From positions 3,429,501-3,493,500 of the forward strand of contig JBBBDQ010000913.1 of the NCBI GenBank assembly GCA_037127315.1: DNA of 64,000 nucleotides, in the 5' to 3' direction. Below are positions 50,405 to 59,337 of the stretch, one piece after another. This DNA is from Ascarosepion bandense (lineage: Eukaryota > Mollusca > Cephalopoda > Sepiida > Sepiidae). Both the position numbers and the translations under genes were made by a program. The notes under the pieces were generated by a model. It made no database searches and was not told the origin of the DNA. It worked only from the letters and a program-made list of their open reading frames with translations. The stretch's first letter is position 1. Each line of letters begins with the position of its first letter.

Positions 50405-50790
50405 TATCGAAAGCGGTAGACCATTTTATTGGCCTCAACGTTGGCCAGATTTGACACCATTAAATTTTTATGGGGATATGTGAAAACAATTGTGTATGCA
50501 ACCAAACCTAGTTCATTAGAAGATTTGAAAGCTCAAATAATTAATGTGATTTCAGGCATTACCATAAATCAGTTGGCAAATGAACTGCAAAATCGTATTA
50601 CTCTTTGTATTGCTAACGATGGAGGGTATGTGGAAACTTAAATAACATTTCAATAAAACCTTTAAAAATGTATAGATTTAATCCTTTCTAATCCTCTTCA
50701 CAAATTATTTCTATCGCAAATACAAAATAAAGTTATAAATGTTTTAAAGTGCACCCGAGCTTTATGGACACCCTGTATATAGTATTATTT
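50405..50790 (+). pseudogene. Transposase C-terminal fragment (Tc/mariner-like DDE)
   Basis: WPQRWPDLTPLNF in one frame and FLWGYVKTIVYATKPSSLED in the next, then LKAQIINVISGITINQLANE and LQNRITLCIANDGGYVET to a stop at 50641. 'W..RSPDLTPLDFFLWG' is the third catalytic region of a Tc/mariner-superfamily transposase. A single-base loss separates the frames. The copy ends near 50780 with TTTATGGACACCCTGTATA, a typical terminal sequence of this group. Confidence 0.7.
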
Positions 50791-50800
50791 TTATTACAAT

Positions 50801-50936
50801 TGTTTATAATATAAACATAGTGCAATACAAGAGCCTTTGTGAGCACCTCGTCAGACAGTGAAATATTTTTTCAGTTTTCTTAGCAATAAAATACGATGGC
50901 TCTTGTCTTGCATAAACTATGTTTATATTATAAACA
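50801..50936. other. Hairpin 1: nested inverted repeat
   Basis: TGTTTATAATATAAACATAG (50801-50820) pairs exactly with 50917-50936. After a 3-nt offset, ACAAGAGCC (50827-50835) pairs with GGCTCTTGT (50898-50906). The loop is about 62 nt. It lies directly after the transposase fragment's terminal sequence. Confidence 0.75.
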
Positions 50937-50967
50937 CTTATAATAAAAATATTATTATCTTTGAACA

Positions 50968-51073
50968 ATTTCAGGCGAACCATCATCAGCTTCCATCTTT
51001 ATTTTACAAAGGATATTTCGTGTAAAATCCTTTGTAAAATAAAGACGAAAGCTGATGATGGTTCGCCTGAAAT
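50968..51073. other. Hairpin 2: 47-bp inverted repeat, 12-nt loop
   Basis: Arms 50968-51014 and 51027-51073 match in 45 of 47 positions. The two mismatches (50993 and 50995) become G-U pairs in RNA copied from the minus strand, so that RNA would be fully paired. The arms are of ordinary complexity (GGCGAACCATCATCAGCTT). Confidence 0.85.
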
Positions 51074-51377
51074 AGTCCAGACTTCCGATTCACCATGAAA
51101 TAACGTGTCTGCCTTAATTTTTCTTTGCTCTATATGTATTATATGCATATATGTTTAGAGCTCTCTTAGAGAGTTATCCTACCATTGTATGTACAGGATA
51201 CTCCTTTGGATTCTTCTGTAACCACACTGCATGCTGATATATATATATTACAAAAAATTGAAAGAAGACGTAGATTAAAAACGCACTGTTCAAGCATTTA
51301 CTTTTATAAAGAGTGCTTGATACAGAATAGAGCTTAATATTGCAATTTTGTTATTACAATGGTTTATAAAAGCATAA

Positions 51378-51433
51378 TATCACTACACAAAATGTTCATG
51401 TTTCAGAACAAAACTGTTCCTCTTCAGGTGATA
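51378..51433 (-). ncRNA. Hammerhead ribozyme, type I, family B (complete)
   Basis: Minus strand: stem I TATCAC (51428-51433) pairs with GTGATA (51378-51383), 6 perfect bp. Core CTGAAGA at 51421-51427. Stem II at 51405-51420 has GAACA/TGTTC closed by a G-U. GAA at 51402-51404. Stem III has ACA/TGT plus a possible fourth pair, then U16.1 and H17 = A (51384). All invariant core positions are met. Predicted cut between 51384 and 51383. Similar minimal hammerheads are reported from Penelope-like elements and metazoan retrozymes. No such protein is seen nearby. Confidence 0.85.
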
Positions 51434-51448
51434 TATGAATGAATACAC

Positions 51449-51712
51449 GCAATTTCTACTCCAACAGCTTCTTTTCTCGCACTTCCCGCCTGTGGAATTC
51501 CCTTCCGCATGCTTGCTTCCCCGGCGGCTATAACCTCCAGGAGTTTAAATGTAAGGTCAATAGACACCTCCTAACACACTAACCCTCACATTCTCTCCAA
51601 CTCTCCCCCTATGTACATCCTAACTCGTCTATCGCCCTGTGTAACCCCCTGCGCTATAGTGGCAGTGGAATGCCTTGCTTGGGGTGACATGATTAAAAAA
51701 AAAACAAAAAAA
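51449..51712 (+). pseudogene. LINE-A 3' end with intact terminus
   Basis: Encodes NFYSNSFFSRTSRLWNSLP, then ACFPGGYNLQEFKCKVNRHL and a stop at about 51580. The 3' region ends CCCTGCGCTATAGTGGCAGT, GCCTTGCTTGGGGTGACATG and a poly-A at about 51693. It serves as the reference for the LINE-A terminal sequence. Confidence 0.85.
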
Positions 51713-51869
51713 CAACGATCTTTATTATAATGGATAGGATAATGAGCATAAATATTGCATTCCTTGCTCCAGTGTCTTTGATGGACCCGTAATTTTCTAG
51801 TTCAATTCCCGGTCTAATTATGCTGCCTGTTCTTTAAATCAGAATTCGGATTGTAAGTTTTTTTTTTAT

Positions 51870-52315
51870 TTTTTATTTTTTTTATATAATTATATCGCCC
51901 CAAACAAGGCATTTTACTGCCACTGGTGCGGAGAGGGTTACGTAGGAGGAAAGTTATGAGAAAGAGTGACAGGTTATAGAGAGTGTCAGGAAGTGGGTAA
52001 GAGACAGATGAGAATACTGATGAGAGTTGAGTGGAAGGAGAAAGGAGCATGAGAGAGAGGGGATGCAGGTTAGTGAGATAGGAGATGACTATTGACTTTA
52101 AATTTAAATTCTTGGAGATCGTAGCTGTCGGGAAAGTAAGTAAATGGAAGGGAGTTCCACAGGCGGGATGTGCGGAATGGAAGAGAAATTGCGTTTACAT
52201 TTTATTGGTTTCACAGTAAAATGGTGGGGCCTAGTTGCTAATCTTTTGGCTCGAGTAAATTTATATATAGGGGGCACCAGTGAGCTAAGTTCATCGGAGC
52301 ATTAGGCTTGAATTT
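51870..52315 (-). pseudogene. LINE-A 3' end fragment, minus strand
   Basis: Reversed terminus (ATATCGCCCCAAACAAGGCA), one 106-bp-type unit (51950-52055), then the C-terminal frame reversed (CTTGGAGATCGTAGCTGTCG, GGAAGGGAGTTCCACAGGCG) up to the SDEL...LVP region near 52270-52315. Confidence 0.8.
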
Positions 52316-52509
52316 GTTTATGTTGTTGAATGTTTTATCATAATTTCCACACTAGCTGCATTTTCTTTACCTTTATCTTGAATTTATATGGTTGACTGAT
52401 TCGTATTTTACGGTTTATCAGCCTTTTACAGGTTAATTAAAACCAGAATATATTTTTAGATTAAAAAAAAATGTATTTTAAAGATACTTAGGATCCATCG
52501 ATTCACGTC
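52316..52509. other. Unassigned short stretch
   Basis: Nothing recognised. Confidence 0.35.
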
Positions 52510-52735
52510 TTACAAATTAACCCGTAACTGGTGAGAAAAGGGGTGAAATCTTATCTTTCGCCACAGTATTTGCTCATCAGTGAATATCATGAACCCAACG
52601 AGAATTGAAAATCTGCTTTACGATTAACAACTGTTATTGTCTATTACACCACCCGCACATCAAAATTTACTGCACCTTGTATTCCTAAGCGGTCACCCAC
52701 CTAGGTACTGGCAAGGCACGATTTTGCTTAACTTT
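52510..52735 (-). mobile_element. Ancient 5S-tRNA composite SINE
   Basis: Minus strand: 5S-derived AAGTTAAGCA (52726-52735), then CCAGTACCTAGGTGGGTGAC and CGCTTAGGAATAC. Next, at the position of the tRNA-like head, is a diverged TGATGTGCGGGTGGTGTAA. Then body pieces GAGCAAATACTGTGGCGAAA and CCAGTTACGGGTTAATTTG, parallel to SINE-1 'GCAAATACCCTTGGGAAAGG' and 'CCAGTTATGGGTTAAATAA'. Heavily diverged, so the 5S-tRNA fusion is old. Confidence 0.7.
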
Positions 52736-52849
52736 CTATTTCGATTTAACGTTTAATCTTAGCGTCACCCTGGGGAAAAAAATTGAAATTCTTTCTTTGT
52801 TTTCTTGCATTTTTATTGATGTTCCACTATTAGTAAAAATCTGCCAGTC

Positions 52850-53095
52850 TAGTGATCATGGCCCTCCACATCTCCCTGTCCCTTGTTGCTCTTAATACCC
52901 CTTTTCCTGTTATCCCACTCAATTCCGGCTCCACCATCCATCAAGAAGGTCATGCGTTGCTTTCCCTTATCTCTCTTCCCTTCTATTCATCCTAAATGCA
53001 TCAAGTTTTCTAAGCCTTCTTTCCTCATTACATGTTCAAAATATTTCAGCTGTCTATTCCTGATTTCAAGTATCAGTTTTCTTAGGTGATGACTA
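52850..53095 (-). mobile_element. LINE-B 3' end fragment
   Basis: Reversed terminus GTGATCATGGCCCTCCACAT, then GGTTCTCC-like and TTCCTCATTACATGTTC (reversed 'NVMRKEGLE'), to TCAAGTATCAGTTTTCTTAG (reversed 'RKLILEI'). Confidence 0.7.
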
Positions 53096-54020
53096 ATAAC
53101 TTTACATTTAAATTATTGGAGATTGTAGCTGTCAGGAAAGCAAGTAAATGGAAGGGAATTCCACAAGTGGGAAGTGCGAGAAAAGAATTGGTTTCATAGT
53201 AAAAGGCTGGGACATAGTTGCTAATCTTGTGGCGCGAGCAAATTAATGCATGGAGGGTACCAGTGAGCTAAGTTCATCGGAGCAGAAACCGTGGAAGTAT
53301 TTTTAGAAGAGACACAGGGAAGCCACATTGCGCCGGTGAGAAAGTGATTGTATCTGAGCTGCTAAGTCGGGATCGATCACATTACAGATTCTTCGTTGGA
53401 TTTTGTCAAGAACCCCTCGGTGGATAGCAGGGACAATCGAACAGAGCTGGCAGCAATATTCAATGCACGGGCGGATGGTAGATTTATATATGTGCAGGAT
53501 TGTTTCAGAAGGGAAAAACTTCATGGCCCTGCTCAGAGAACCGACATTCTTAGCAGAGGATTTAGGTATGGATTCCATATAGTCATTCCACTTGAGGTCT
53601 GTTTTGAGAGTTAACCCGAGGAGGCGCAGTGTTTTGCTTTCAGTGAGACTAGCCTGATTCATGCTAATGAGGGTAGGACCGATTGTCTGTGATGGTTAAT
53701 AGATAGCAGCTTCGTTTTGGCAGCATTAAAATTCACGAGCCATTTCTTACCCCAGTCCGCCTCGGATTGGAGATCTTTTTCAAGCTCGGCAGCAAAGTTT
53801 GCTTTATCAGCCTCGGTAGATTTTTGATCGATACGAGAGTAAACCGTAGTGTCGTCAGCGTATATGCCTACTTGGGATCTTATTTCAGCTGGGAGATCGT
53901 TAATGTGATAAGGAAAAGCATAGGACCTAGAATAGTGCCTTGAGGGACGCCCGTATTCGTATGATAGTATTGAGGGGCATCTTCGTTCAATCTTCAGCTT
54001 TCTGTACCACATTTTCCGTT
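53096..54020 (-). pseudogene. LINE-A ORF2, longest fragment
   Basis: Two overlapping frames. 53659-54012 encodes HINDLPAEIRSQVGIYADDT (catalytic YADD), then EADWGKKWLVNFNAAKTKLL. After a frameshift near 53660, 53303-53662 encodes KTLRLLGLTLKTDLKWNDYM, RAMKFFPSETILHIYKSTIR, PCIEYCCQLCSIVP, LDKIQRRICNVIDPDLAAQI and LSHRRNVASLCLF. The C-terminus continues to about 53096 with a gap in the TRATRLAT region. This orders RT palm, thumb and C-terminus and anchors the other LINE-A pieces. Confidence 0.88.
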
Positions 54021-54106
54021 ATCTATCATAAGATTTCCTAGACAGTTTTATTTCTGAACTTACTTGTTTCTGGTGTTTCCAATTTGTAACTTTTCCTCTC
54101 CCAGTT

Positions 54107-54717
54107 GGTGACAGTCAGTTAAGTGCCATACGTGATACACGCTTGGGCGATCATGTCTCGAAAAAGACATGACTGACTGGGCAGAAGATTATCCCGCAGT
54201 AGGTTGCCATTGCTTTCTGCAGCAGACTGTTTGCCATCCAAGGCTATAGAACCCTACCTGTCCTATTACTTGACTTATAGCTAGAGGGAGAAGATATGTA
54301 TTATATTATTAAGTAGCAATTAGTAGGGGATCAGTTTATTACTTCATATCAATAGAAAACCGTTCCCCCACTTTATGGCCTGCAGAAGTCTTAATCATGT
54401 TTCTATTATATTCAGTCAGTTAAGTGCCATACGTGATACATGCTTTGAGCGATCATGTCTCATAAGAGACATGACTGACTGGGCAGAAGATTATCCCGCA
54501 GTAGGTTGCCATTGCTTTCTGCGGTAGACTGGTTGCCAACCAAGGCTATAGAACCCAATCTGTCCTGCTATTTAACCCATAACTGGAAGGAAGAGACGGA
54601 TTAATACCTTCCCCAAGGGGATTTGCGCGTAAGTGAATACAATGGATTCAACTGGACTTCGAACTCGGCTCCCCGGTTTCTTGTTCCGAGCCGATATCCA
54701 CTGTACCACAAAGCAAT
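54107..54717 (-). mobile_element. SINE-1 composite (two modules)
   Basis: Head near 54717-54640, body, linker with AACCGTTCCCCCACTTTATG on the plus strand, and second body to 54107. The hairpin in the first module reads CATGTCTCATAAGAGACATG, stem intact with a changed loop. Confidence 0.85.
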
Positions 54718-54779
54718 AATATTTGTTTAAGTTTCGTTCCTTCTTCCCACTTTTATTTACTTACCGATCTTTTTTGTGT

Positions 54780-55490
54780 GCAGTGTCCTTTCAGGTCGTA
54801 GGCGATCATTGACTTCCACATGCCCCGAGCTCTTGTTGCTCTTAACACTTTTGCCTTGGGATCTTTCCTAAAGCCCGCACCACCATCCAAAGCCCATCAA
54901 GTATGTCTCGTGCTAATTTCCCTTGTCTCTCCCACACTTCATCCTTCCTAGGTGTATTAGATTCTCCAACTTAACCTTCCTCATTCAGTCAGTTAAGTGC
55001 TATACGTGTTACACGCTTGGGCGATCATGTCTCGAAAGAGACATGACTAACTGGGCAGAAGATTATCCCGCAGTAGGTTGCCATTGCTTTCTGCGGTAGA
55101 CTGGTTGCCAACCAAGGCTATAGAACCCAATCTGTCCTGCTATTTAACCCATAACTGGAAGGAAGAGACAGATTAATACCTTTCCCAAGGGTATTTGCTC
55201 GTAAGTGAATACAATGTATTCAACTGGAATTCGAACTCGGCTCCCCGGTTTCTCGTTCCGAGCCGATATCCACTGTACCACAACGCACCTCTCATTACGT
55301 TTCCCAGAAACCTCAGCTGTCTCATCCTGATGCTAAGTATAAGTTTTCTGTTCATTTGCATCTTCTCCTAAAATTTTTGCTCACATGTTCGGTCCATGGT
55401 ATCCTCAGCATCCTTCTGTTTAACCACTTTTCTGTTGCTTCGAGTCTCTTCTTCATCTTTGGGGAGATTGTCTAGCTTTATTTACTACAC
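54780..55490 (-). pseudogene. LINE-B fragment interrupted by SINE-1
   Basis: Lower part 54780-54984 is the reversed terminus (GTCCTTTCAGGTCGTAGGCG) up to the 'MRKVKLENL' codons. Upper part 55290-55490 carries reversed 'KRKLI.SIRMRQLRFLGNVM' (55300-55350), 'YRRMLRIPWTEH' (55390-55425) and 'KMKKRLEAT' codons. The SINE sits between with a short CTCATT repeat at each junction. Confidence 0.8.
54985..55288 (-). mobile_element. SINE-1 inserted in LINE-B
   Basis: Single-module copy with perfect hairpin CATGTCTCGAAAGAGACATG and reversed head TTCCGAGCCGATATCCACTG. Flanking CTCATT (about 54979-54984 and 55291-55296) is the likely target duplication. More similar to the neighbour at 54430-54717 than to most others. 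Confidence 0.85.
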
Positions 55491-55492
55491 TA

Positions 55493-56236
55493 GCAGTATA
55501 GCCGGTCGTTGCTTGGGTGTAATGAAAGCTTTAAAAGTAATCCATGGTCCTGAAGCTCAGACTCTTTGGACGTTTTGCACCAAAGACTAAAAAGCAACAG
55601 TTGTTTCCAGTTAAAGCGAAACCGTAGACTGAAAGAAAAATGAATGGATGTAAGTCAAATTTTCATTTCCTGGTATCGATATCAGATAAGTTTTTTTTGT
55701 CGTAAACTGAATTCTGAAGGCTAAATAAGTCCTCTGAGTAAATGGTATCATGGCTGAGACTAAGAACTACAATTTTACCAACTGAGAGCCAAACCCGAAG
55801 CAAAAACTAAAATAAAAGGGCTGAAAAAATACAAACATACAGGCAGATAAACAGACACACACACAAACATCTTGCCTTTTATATATATATATATATATAT
55901 TATCGATTTTCTGCACTATTGTAAGAACTGCAACCTTGGAACTTCTGAATATCGTTTCTTATGTCTTTGCCTATGAGTGTATCAAATTTGATTAAAATCT
56001 GACCACTCCTTCTATAACCCGATTTTTTCGATTATCGATTTTCGATATCTATCGGAGGTATCTCGACACAAAACCTAGCTACGAACACTCGCAGACGCTT
56101 ATAGTACAACTGTGTAAATTTTCAAGAAAATCGGTTCAGCCGTTTCGGAATCTATAGGTAACGGACACACACACACACACACACAGACAGACACACACAC
56201 ATACAGACAAAGTTCGATTTATAAATAAGTTTAGAT
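55493..56236 (-). mobile_element. Non-autonomous Helitron, full length
   Basis: Plus strand runs from CTAGCAGTATAGCCGGTCGT (preceded by A) to TTATAAATAAGTTTAGA (followed by T), about 740 bp. On the minus strand this is TC...CTAG between A and T. All family landmarks present: GGCTGAGACTAAGAACTACA, (TA)n, TTATCGATTTTCTGCACTAT, ACACTCGCAGACGCTTATAG, (CA)n. Best full-length reference for the family. No coding capacity. Confidence 0.88.
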
Positions 56237-56259
56237 TAGATTTAGATTTAATGCATTTG

Positions 56260-56320
56260 CATATAGATATGCATATATATATGCATATCTATATGCATAT
56301 CTATATGCATATCTATACTA
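56260..56320. repeat. ATATGCATATCT palindromic minisatellite
   Basis: GCATATAGATATGCATATAT and four following TATGCATATC units. Each unit is self-complementary, so the block can fold on itself. Confidence 0.85.
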
Positions 56321-56394
56321 GGTATATCGAGGTTTTCCCTAGAGACAAAACGACAAAAATAATCACTTTCTGCTTTGTTTGGACTGTTTAAATT

Positions 56395-57005
56395 CTGAAT
56401 CATTCAATTTCAACTCTAGTGTTTTAGATCACAGTTCCAAGTGCTCCATAGATTATGAGCACTATTTTAAAATGCTTTTGTTACTATCCGTGCAGATTCC
56501 AGAAACCCCGTTGTTTGGACAATTTTAATTCTTTCTCGACCTTCATATTCTTTCTGTTGCAATTCTCATGTTTTTACCATTTTCAAGTCTGCATCTTTTA
56601 TGAGCGAATGCGTTGTGAGGCAATGGATATATCAGTCCAGTAACCTTGGGAAAGGTATTAATCCGTTTCTTCCCTACAGTTATGGGTTAAATCACAGAAC
56701 ATATTGGGTTCTAACATTGGCTGGCAACTAGTCTACCGCAGAAAGTAATGGCAACTAACGGCGGGATAATCTTCTTTCGAGACATGATCGCCCAAGCGTG
56801 TTTCCCGTATGGCACTTAACTGGCTGGTTATTATGAGCACTACATTAGACTACTTTCTTCACTACCTGTGAGTATTCCAGCTATCCCGATATCTGTAGAC
56901 TTTCGATTCTTTCTTCGAATTTTTGATTCTTTCAATCTCAAATCTCGTGTTTAACGCAGAGTTCCAAGTGCGCCAACTATTATGGGCACTACCTTGAACA
57001 TTTTT
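56395..57005 (-). mobile_element. LINE-D 3' region, duplicated and interrupted by SINE-1
   Basis: GAGTTCCAAGTGCGCCAACT (56960) and CAGTTCCAAGTGCTCCATAG (56430) are two copies of a segment also seen near 21220 (TTCAAGTGCACCCACTATCA). Each is followed or preceded by 'TTTTAATTCTTTCT..ACCTT'-type text. A partial SINE-1 lies at 56607-56825. No open frame. Confidence 0.5.
56607..56825 (+). mobile_element. SINE-1, internally deleted
   Basis: GAATGCGTTGTGAGGCAATG head without a B-box (deleted to AACCTTGGGAAAGGTATTAA), then the body to TATGGCACTTAACTGGCTGG. Confidence 0.8.
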
Positions 57006-57073
57006 TAGCCCAAGGCAATAAACATGATGTTCATATGATACTTATAATAGGGATGATTCTGGCAGTGTAAGTG

Positions 57074-57445
57074 TTAACAACCATGATAATTATATTTTAA
57101 ATCCGATGATGTTGACGATTCCTGGGAGGGAGGGCGATGTTTAAGGGCAGTTTTGGAAGAGGGAGACGAGGTGCGGTGGCGGCAGCTTGTCGGAGCTCTG
57201 GAGAATCGACGGAGAAAAAAATGGCGACAAGTGAAGAAAGAGCACGAGAGATAGAAGGAAAGATTTTGCGGCGGTAAGGTATTGTGAGGACTGGAGGGAG
57301 AAGAAAAAGTGGGAGAACGACCGGCGGTAGAGGGAGTGGCGGTGTTTGGGGGCGGTGGTCTCTTCGGATGAATTCTGGAAACGAATAATACTGGAAGGGA
57401 GTTAGTCATCAGTGAAACCTGTGTCGATTTGACGCCTGACTGCAC
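57074..57445 (-). CDS. Pro/Ser-rich open frame, probably not a gene
   Basis: 123 codons with HPKRPPPPNTATPSTAGRSP and a Ser/Pro/Thr-rich remainder. The DNA is G-rich and lies at the start of the long purine tract, so an open pyrimidine-codon frame is expected by composition. No domain, signal peptide or splice context is convincing. Confidence 0.12.
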   Translation of the reverse strand: MQSGVKSTQVSLMTNSLPVLFVSRIHPKRPPPPNTATPSTAGRSPTFSSPSSPHNTLPPQNLSFYLSCSFFTCRHFFLRRFSRAPTSCRHRTSSPSSKTALKHRPPSQESSTSSDLKYNYHGC

Positions 57446-57489
57446 TCATTCATCGCCTTGGCCCGTTCATTTTATCTAAGAGAAGAAGT

Positions 57490-59030
57490 GGTGTTGTAGG
57501 GTGGTCGGGCTGGGATTGTCGGGGACAGCGGTAGGGGCTAGGCAGAAGAGTCACGAGTGGCAGGTGGTGGGGTTTGAAGAAATCTGAATTGGGAAAAGGA
57601 TAGTGTAAAAAGAAGAAAATGAAAATTGCTACGAGAGAGACAGGCACAAGAGGATAAGGAGGAAAACAACACGACGACGACGACGACGAAGAAGAAGAAG
57701 AAGAAGAAGAAGAAGAAGAAGAAGATCGAGAATCGTTTGGAAAGACTAAGAAAGTTATTTTGATGGTAAAGACGTCGGTAAAAAAAAAGATGAAGAGTTA
57801 GTAATATGAATAGAAGATAAAGAAGAAGAAGAAAAAGAAGAAGAAAAAGAAGAAGAAAAAGAAGCTGGGCAGAGAAAAAGATGATGACGAAAAAACCGAG
57901 AAAGAAAAGATAACAAAAAATAGTAATATTATTATTAGTAGTAGTGCCGACCAAAGTAGGGAAGAAGAAGAGTTGTTGGAAAAGAGGAAGTAAATTATTT
58001 TGATGGTGATGGAGTAGGTAAGGAAGACGAAGAGGTAAGAATATTAATAGAAGAAGAAGAAGAAGAAGAAGAAGAAGAAGAAAAAGAAGAAAGGGGAGAT
58101 AAGAAAAAGAAGAAGAAGATGAAAGAGGAGAATAAGAAGAAGAAGAAAAAGAAGAAGAAAGGGGAGAATAAGAAAAAGAAGAAGATGAACGAGGACAATA
58201 AGAAAAAGAAGAAGAAAAAAGATGAAGAAAAAGAAGAAGGAAGGGGAGAATAAGAAAAAGAAGAAGTTGTTTTGATGGTGGTGAAGTAGATAAGGAAGGT
58301 GAAGAGAATCATATTAATAGAAGAAGAAGAAGAAAGGGAAGAATCAGAAAAAGAAGAAGAAAGAGGAGAATAAAAAAGAAGAAGAAAGGAGAGAAGAAGA
58401 AGAAGAAGAAAGGGGAGAATAAGAAAAAGAAGAAGAAAGAGGAGAATAAAAAAAAGAAGAAGAAAGGAGAGAAGAAGAAGAAAGGGGAGAATAAGAAAAA
58501 GAAGAAGAAAGAGGAGAATAAAAAAAGAAAAAGAAGAAAGGGGAGAAGAAGAAGAAGAAAGGGGAGAATAAGAAAAAGAAGAAGAAAGAGGAGAATAAAA
58601 AAAGAAAAAGAAGAAAGGGGAGAAGAAGAAGAAGAAAGGGGAGAATAAGAAAAAGAAGAAGAAAGAGGAGAATAAAAAAGAAGAAGAAAGGGGAGAAGAA
58701 GAAGAAGAAGAAAGAGGAGAATAAGAAAAAGAAGAAGAAAGGGGAGAATAAGAAAAAGAAGAAGAAAGAGGAGAATAAAAAAGAAGAAGAAAGGGGAGAA
58801 GAAGAAGAAGAAAGGGGAGAAGAAGAAGAAAAGGAGAAGAAGAAAAAGAAGAGTAACTAACTAGGGAGAAAGACTAAAGGAATTATTTTAAAGATGATGA
58901 AGGAGCTCAGGAAGGCAAAGAATTAGTAGTATTAGTAATCAAACAAGAAGAAAAATATGTAGTTTAAGAGGTGAACGTTTAAGGAAACGGAGGAGTGTAG
59001 ATATAAGAATGACTAAAGAAAAACAGATGA
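57490..59030. repeat. (GAA)n/GA-rich polypurine tract, part 1
   Basis: Almost all purine on the plus strand. Pure GAA runs at 57688-57725 and 58050-58083. About 58330-58850 is a degenerate minisatellite of AAGAAGAAAGGGGAGAATAA / AAAGAGGAGAATAAAAAAGA blocks, roughly 35-70 bp period. Open frames rich in Phe, Ser and Leu on the minus strand are compositional. Confidence 0.92.
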
Positions 59031-59065
59031 ATGATAAACTCAATAATGAAATTAATTCCCGAAGT

Positions 59066-59337
59066 GCGTTGGGGTGCATTGGATATCGGCTCGGAAGGAG
59101 AAATCGAGGAGCCGAGTTCGAATTCCAGCCGAATTCATTGCATTCACTTACTCGCAAATACCCTTGGGAAAGGTATTAATCCGTCTATTCCTTCCAGTTA
59201 TGGGTCAAATAACAGGACAGATTGGGTTCTATAGCCTTGGTAACCTACTGCGGGATAATCTTCTGCCCAGTCAGTCATGTCTCTTTCGTGACATGATCGC
59301 CCAAGCGTGTATCACGTATGGCACTTAACTGACTGAT
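59066..59337 (+). mobile_element. SINE-1 within the purine tract
   Basis: AGTGCGTTGGGGTGCATTGG head, B-box-like GAGTTCGAATTCC, body with a 40-bp deletion after CTATAGCCTTGG, and end TATGGCACTTAACTGACTGA. Confidence 0.88.

Noticed and set aside
50825..50865. Minus-strand CTGACGAGGTGCTCACAAAG as a hammerhead
   Set aside because: A short stem II is possible, but GAA is replaced by AAA and stems I and III do not form. Explained better as part of hairpin 1.
52570..52590. Minus-strand CACTGATGAGCAAA as a ribozyme core in the old 5S-tRNA SINE
   Set aside because: It aligns with the SINE-1 body word CACTTACGCGCAAA, and no stem II or GAAA strand follows at the right distance.
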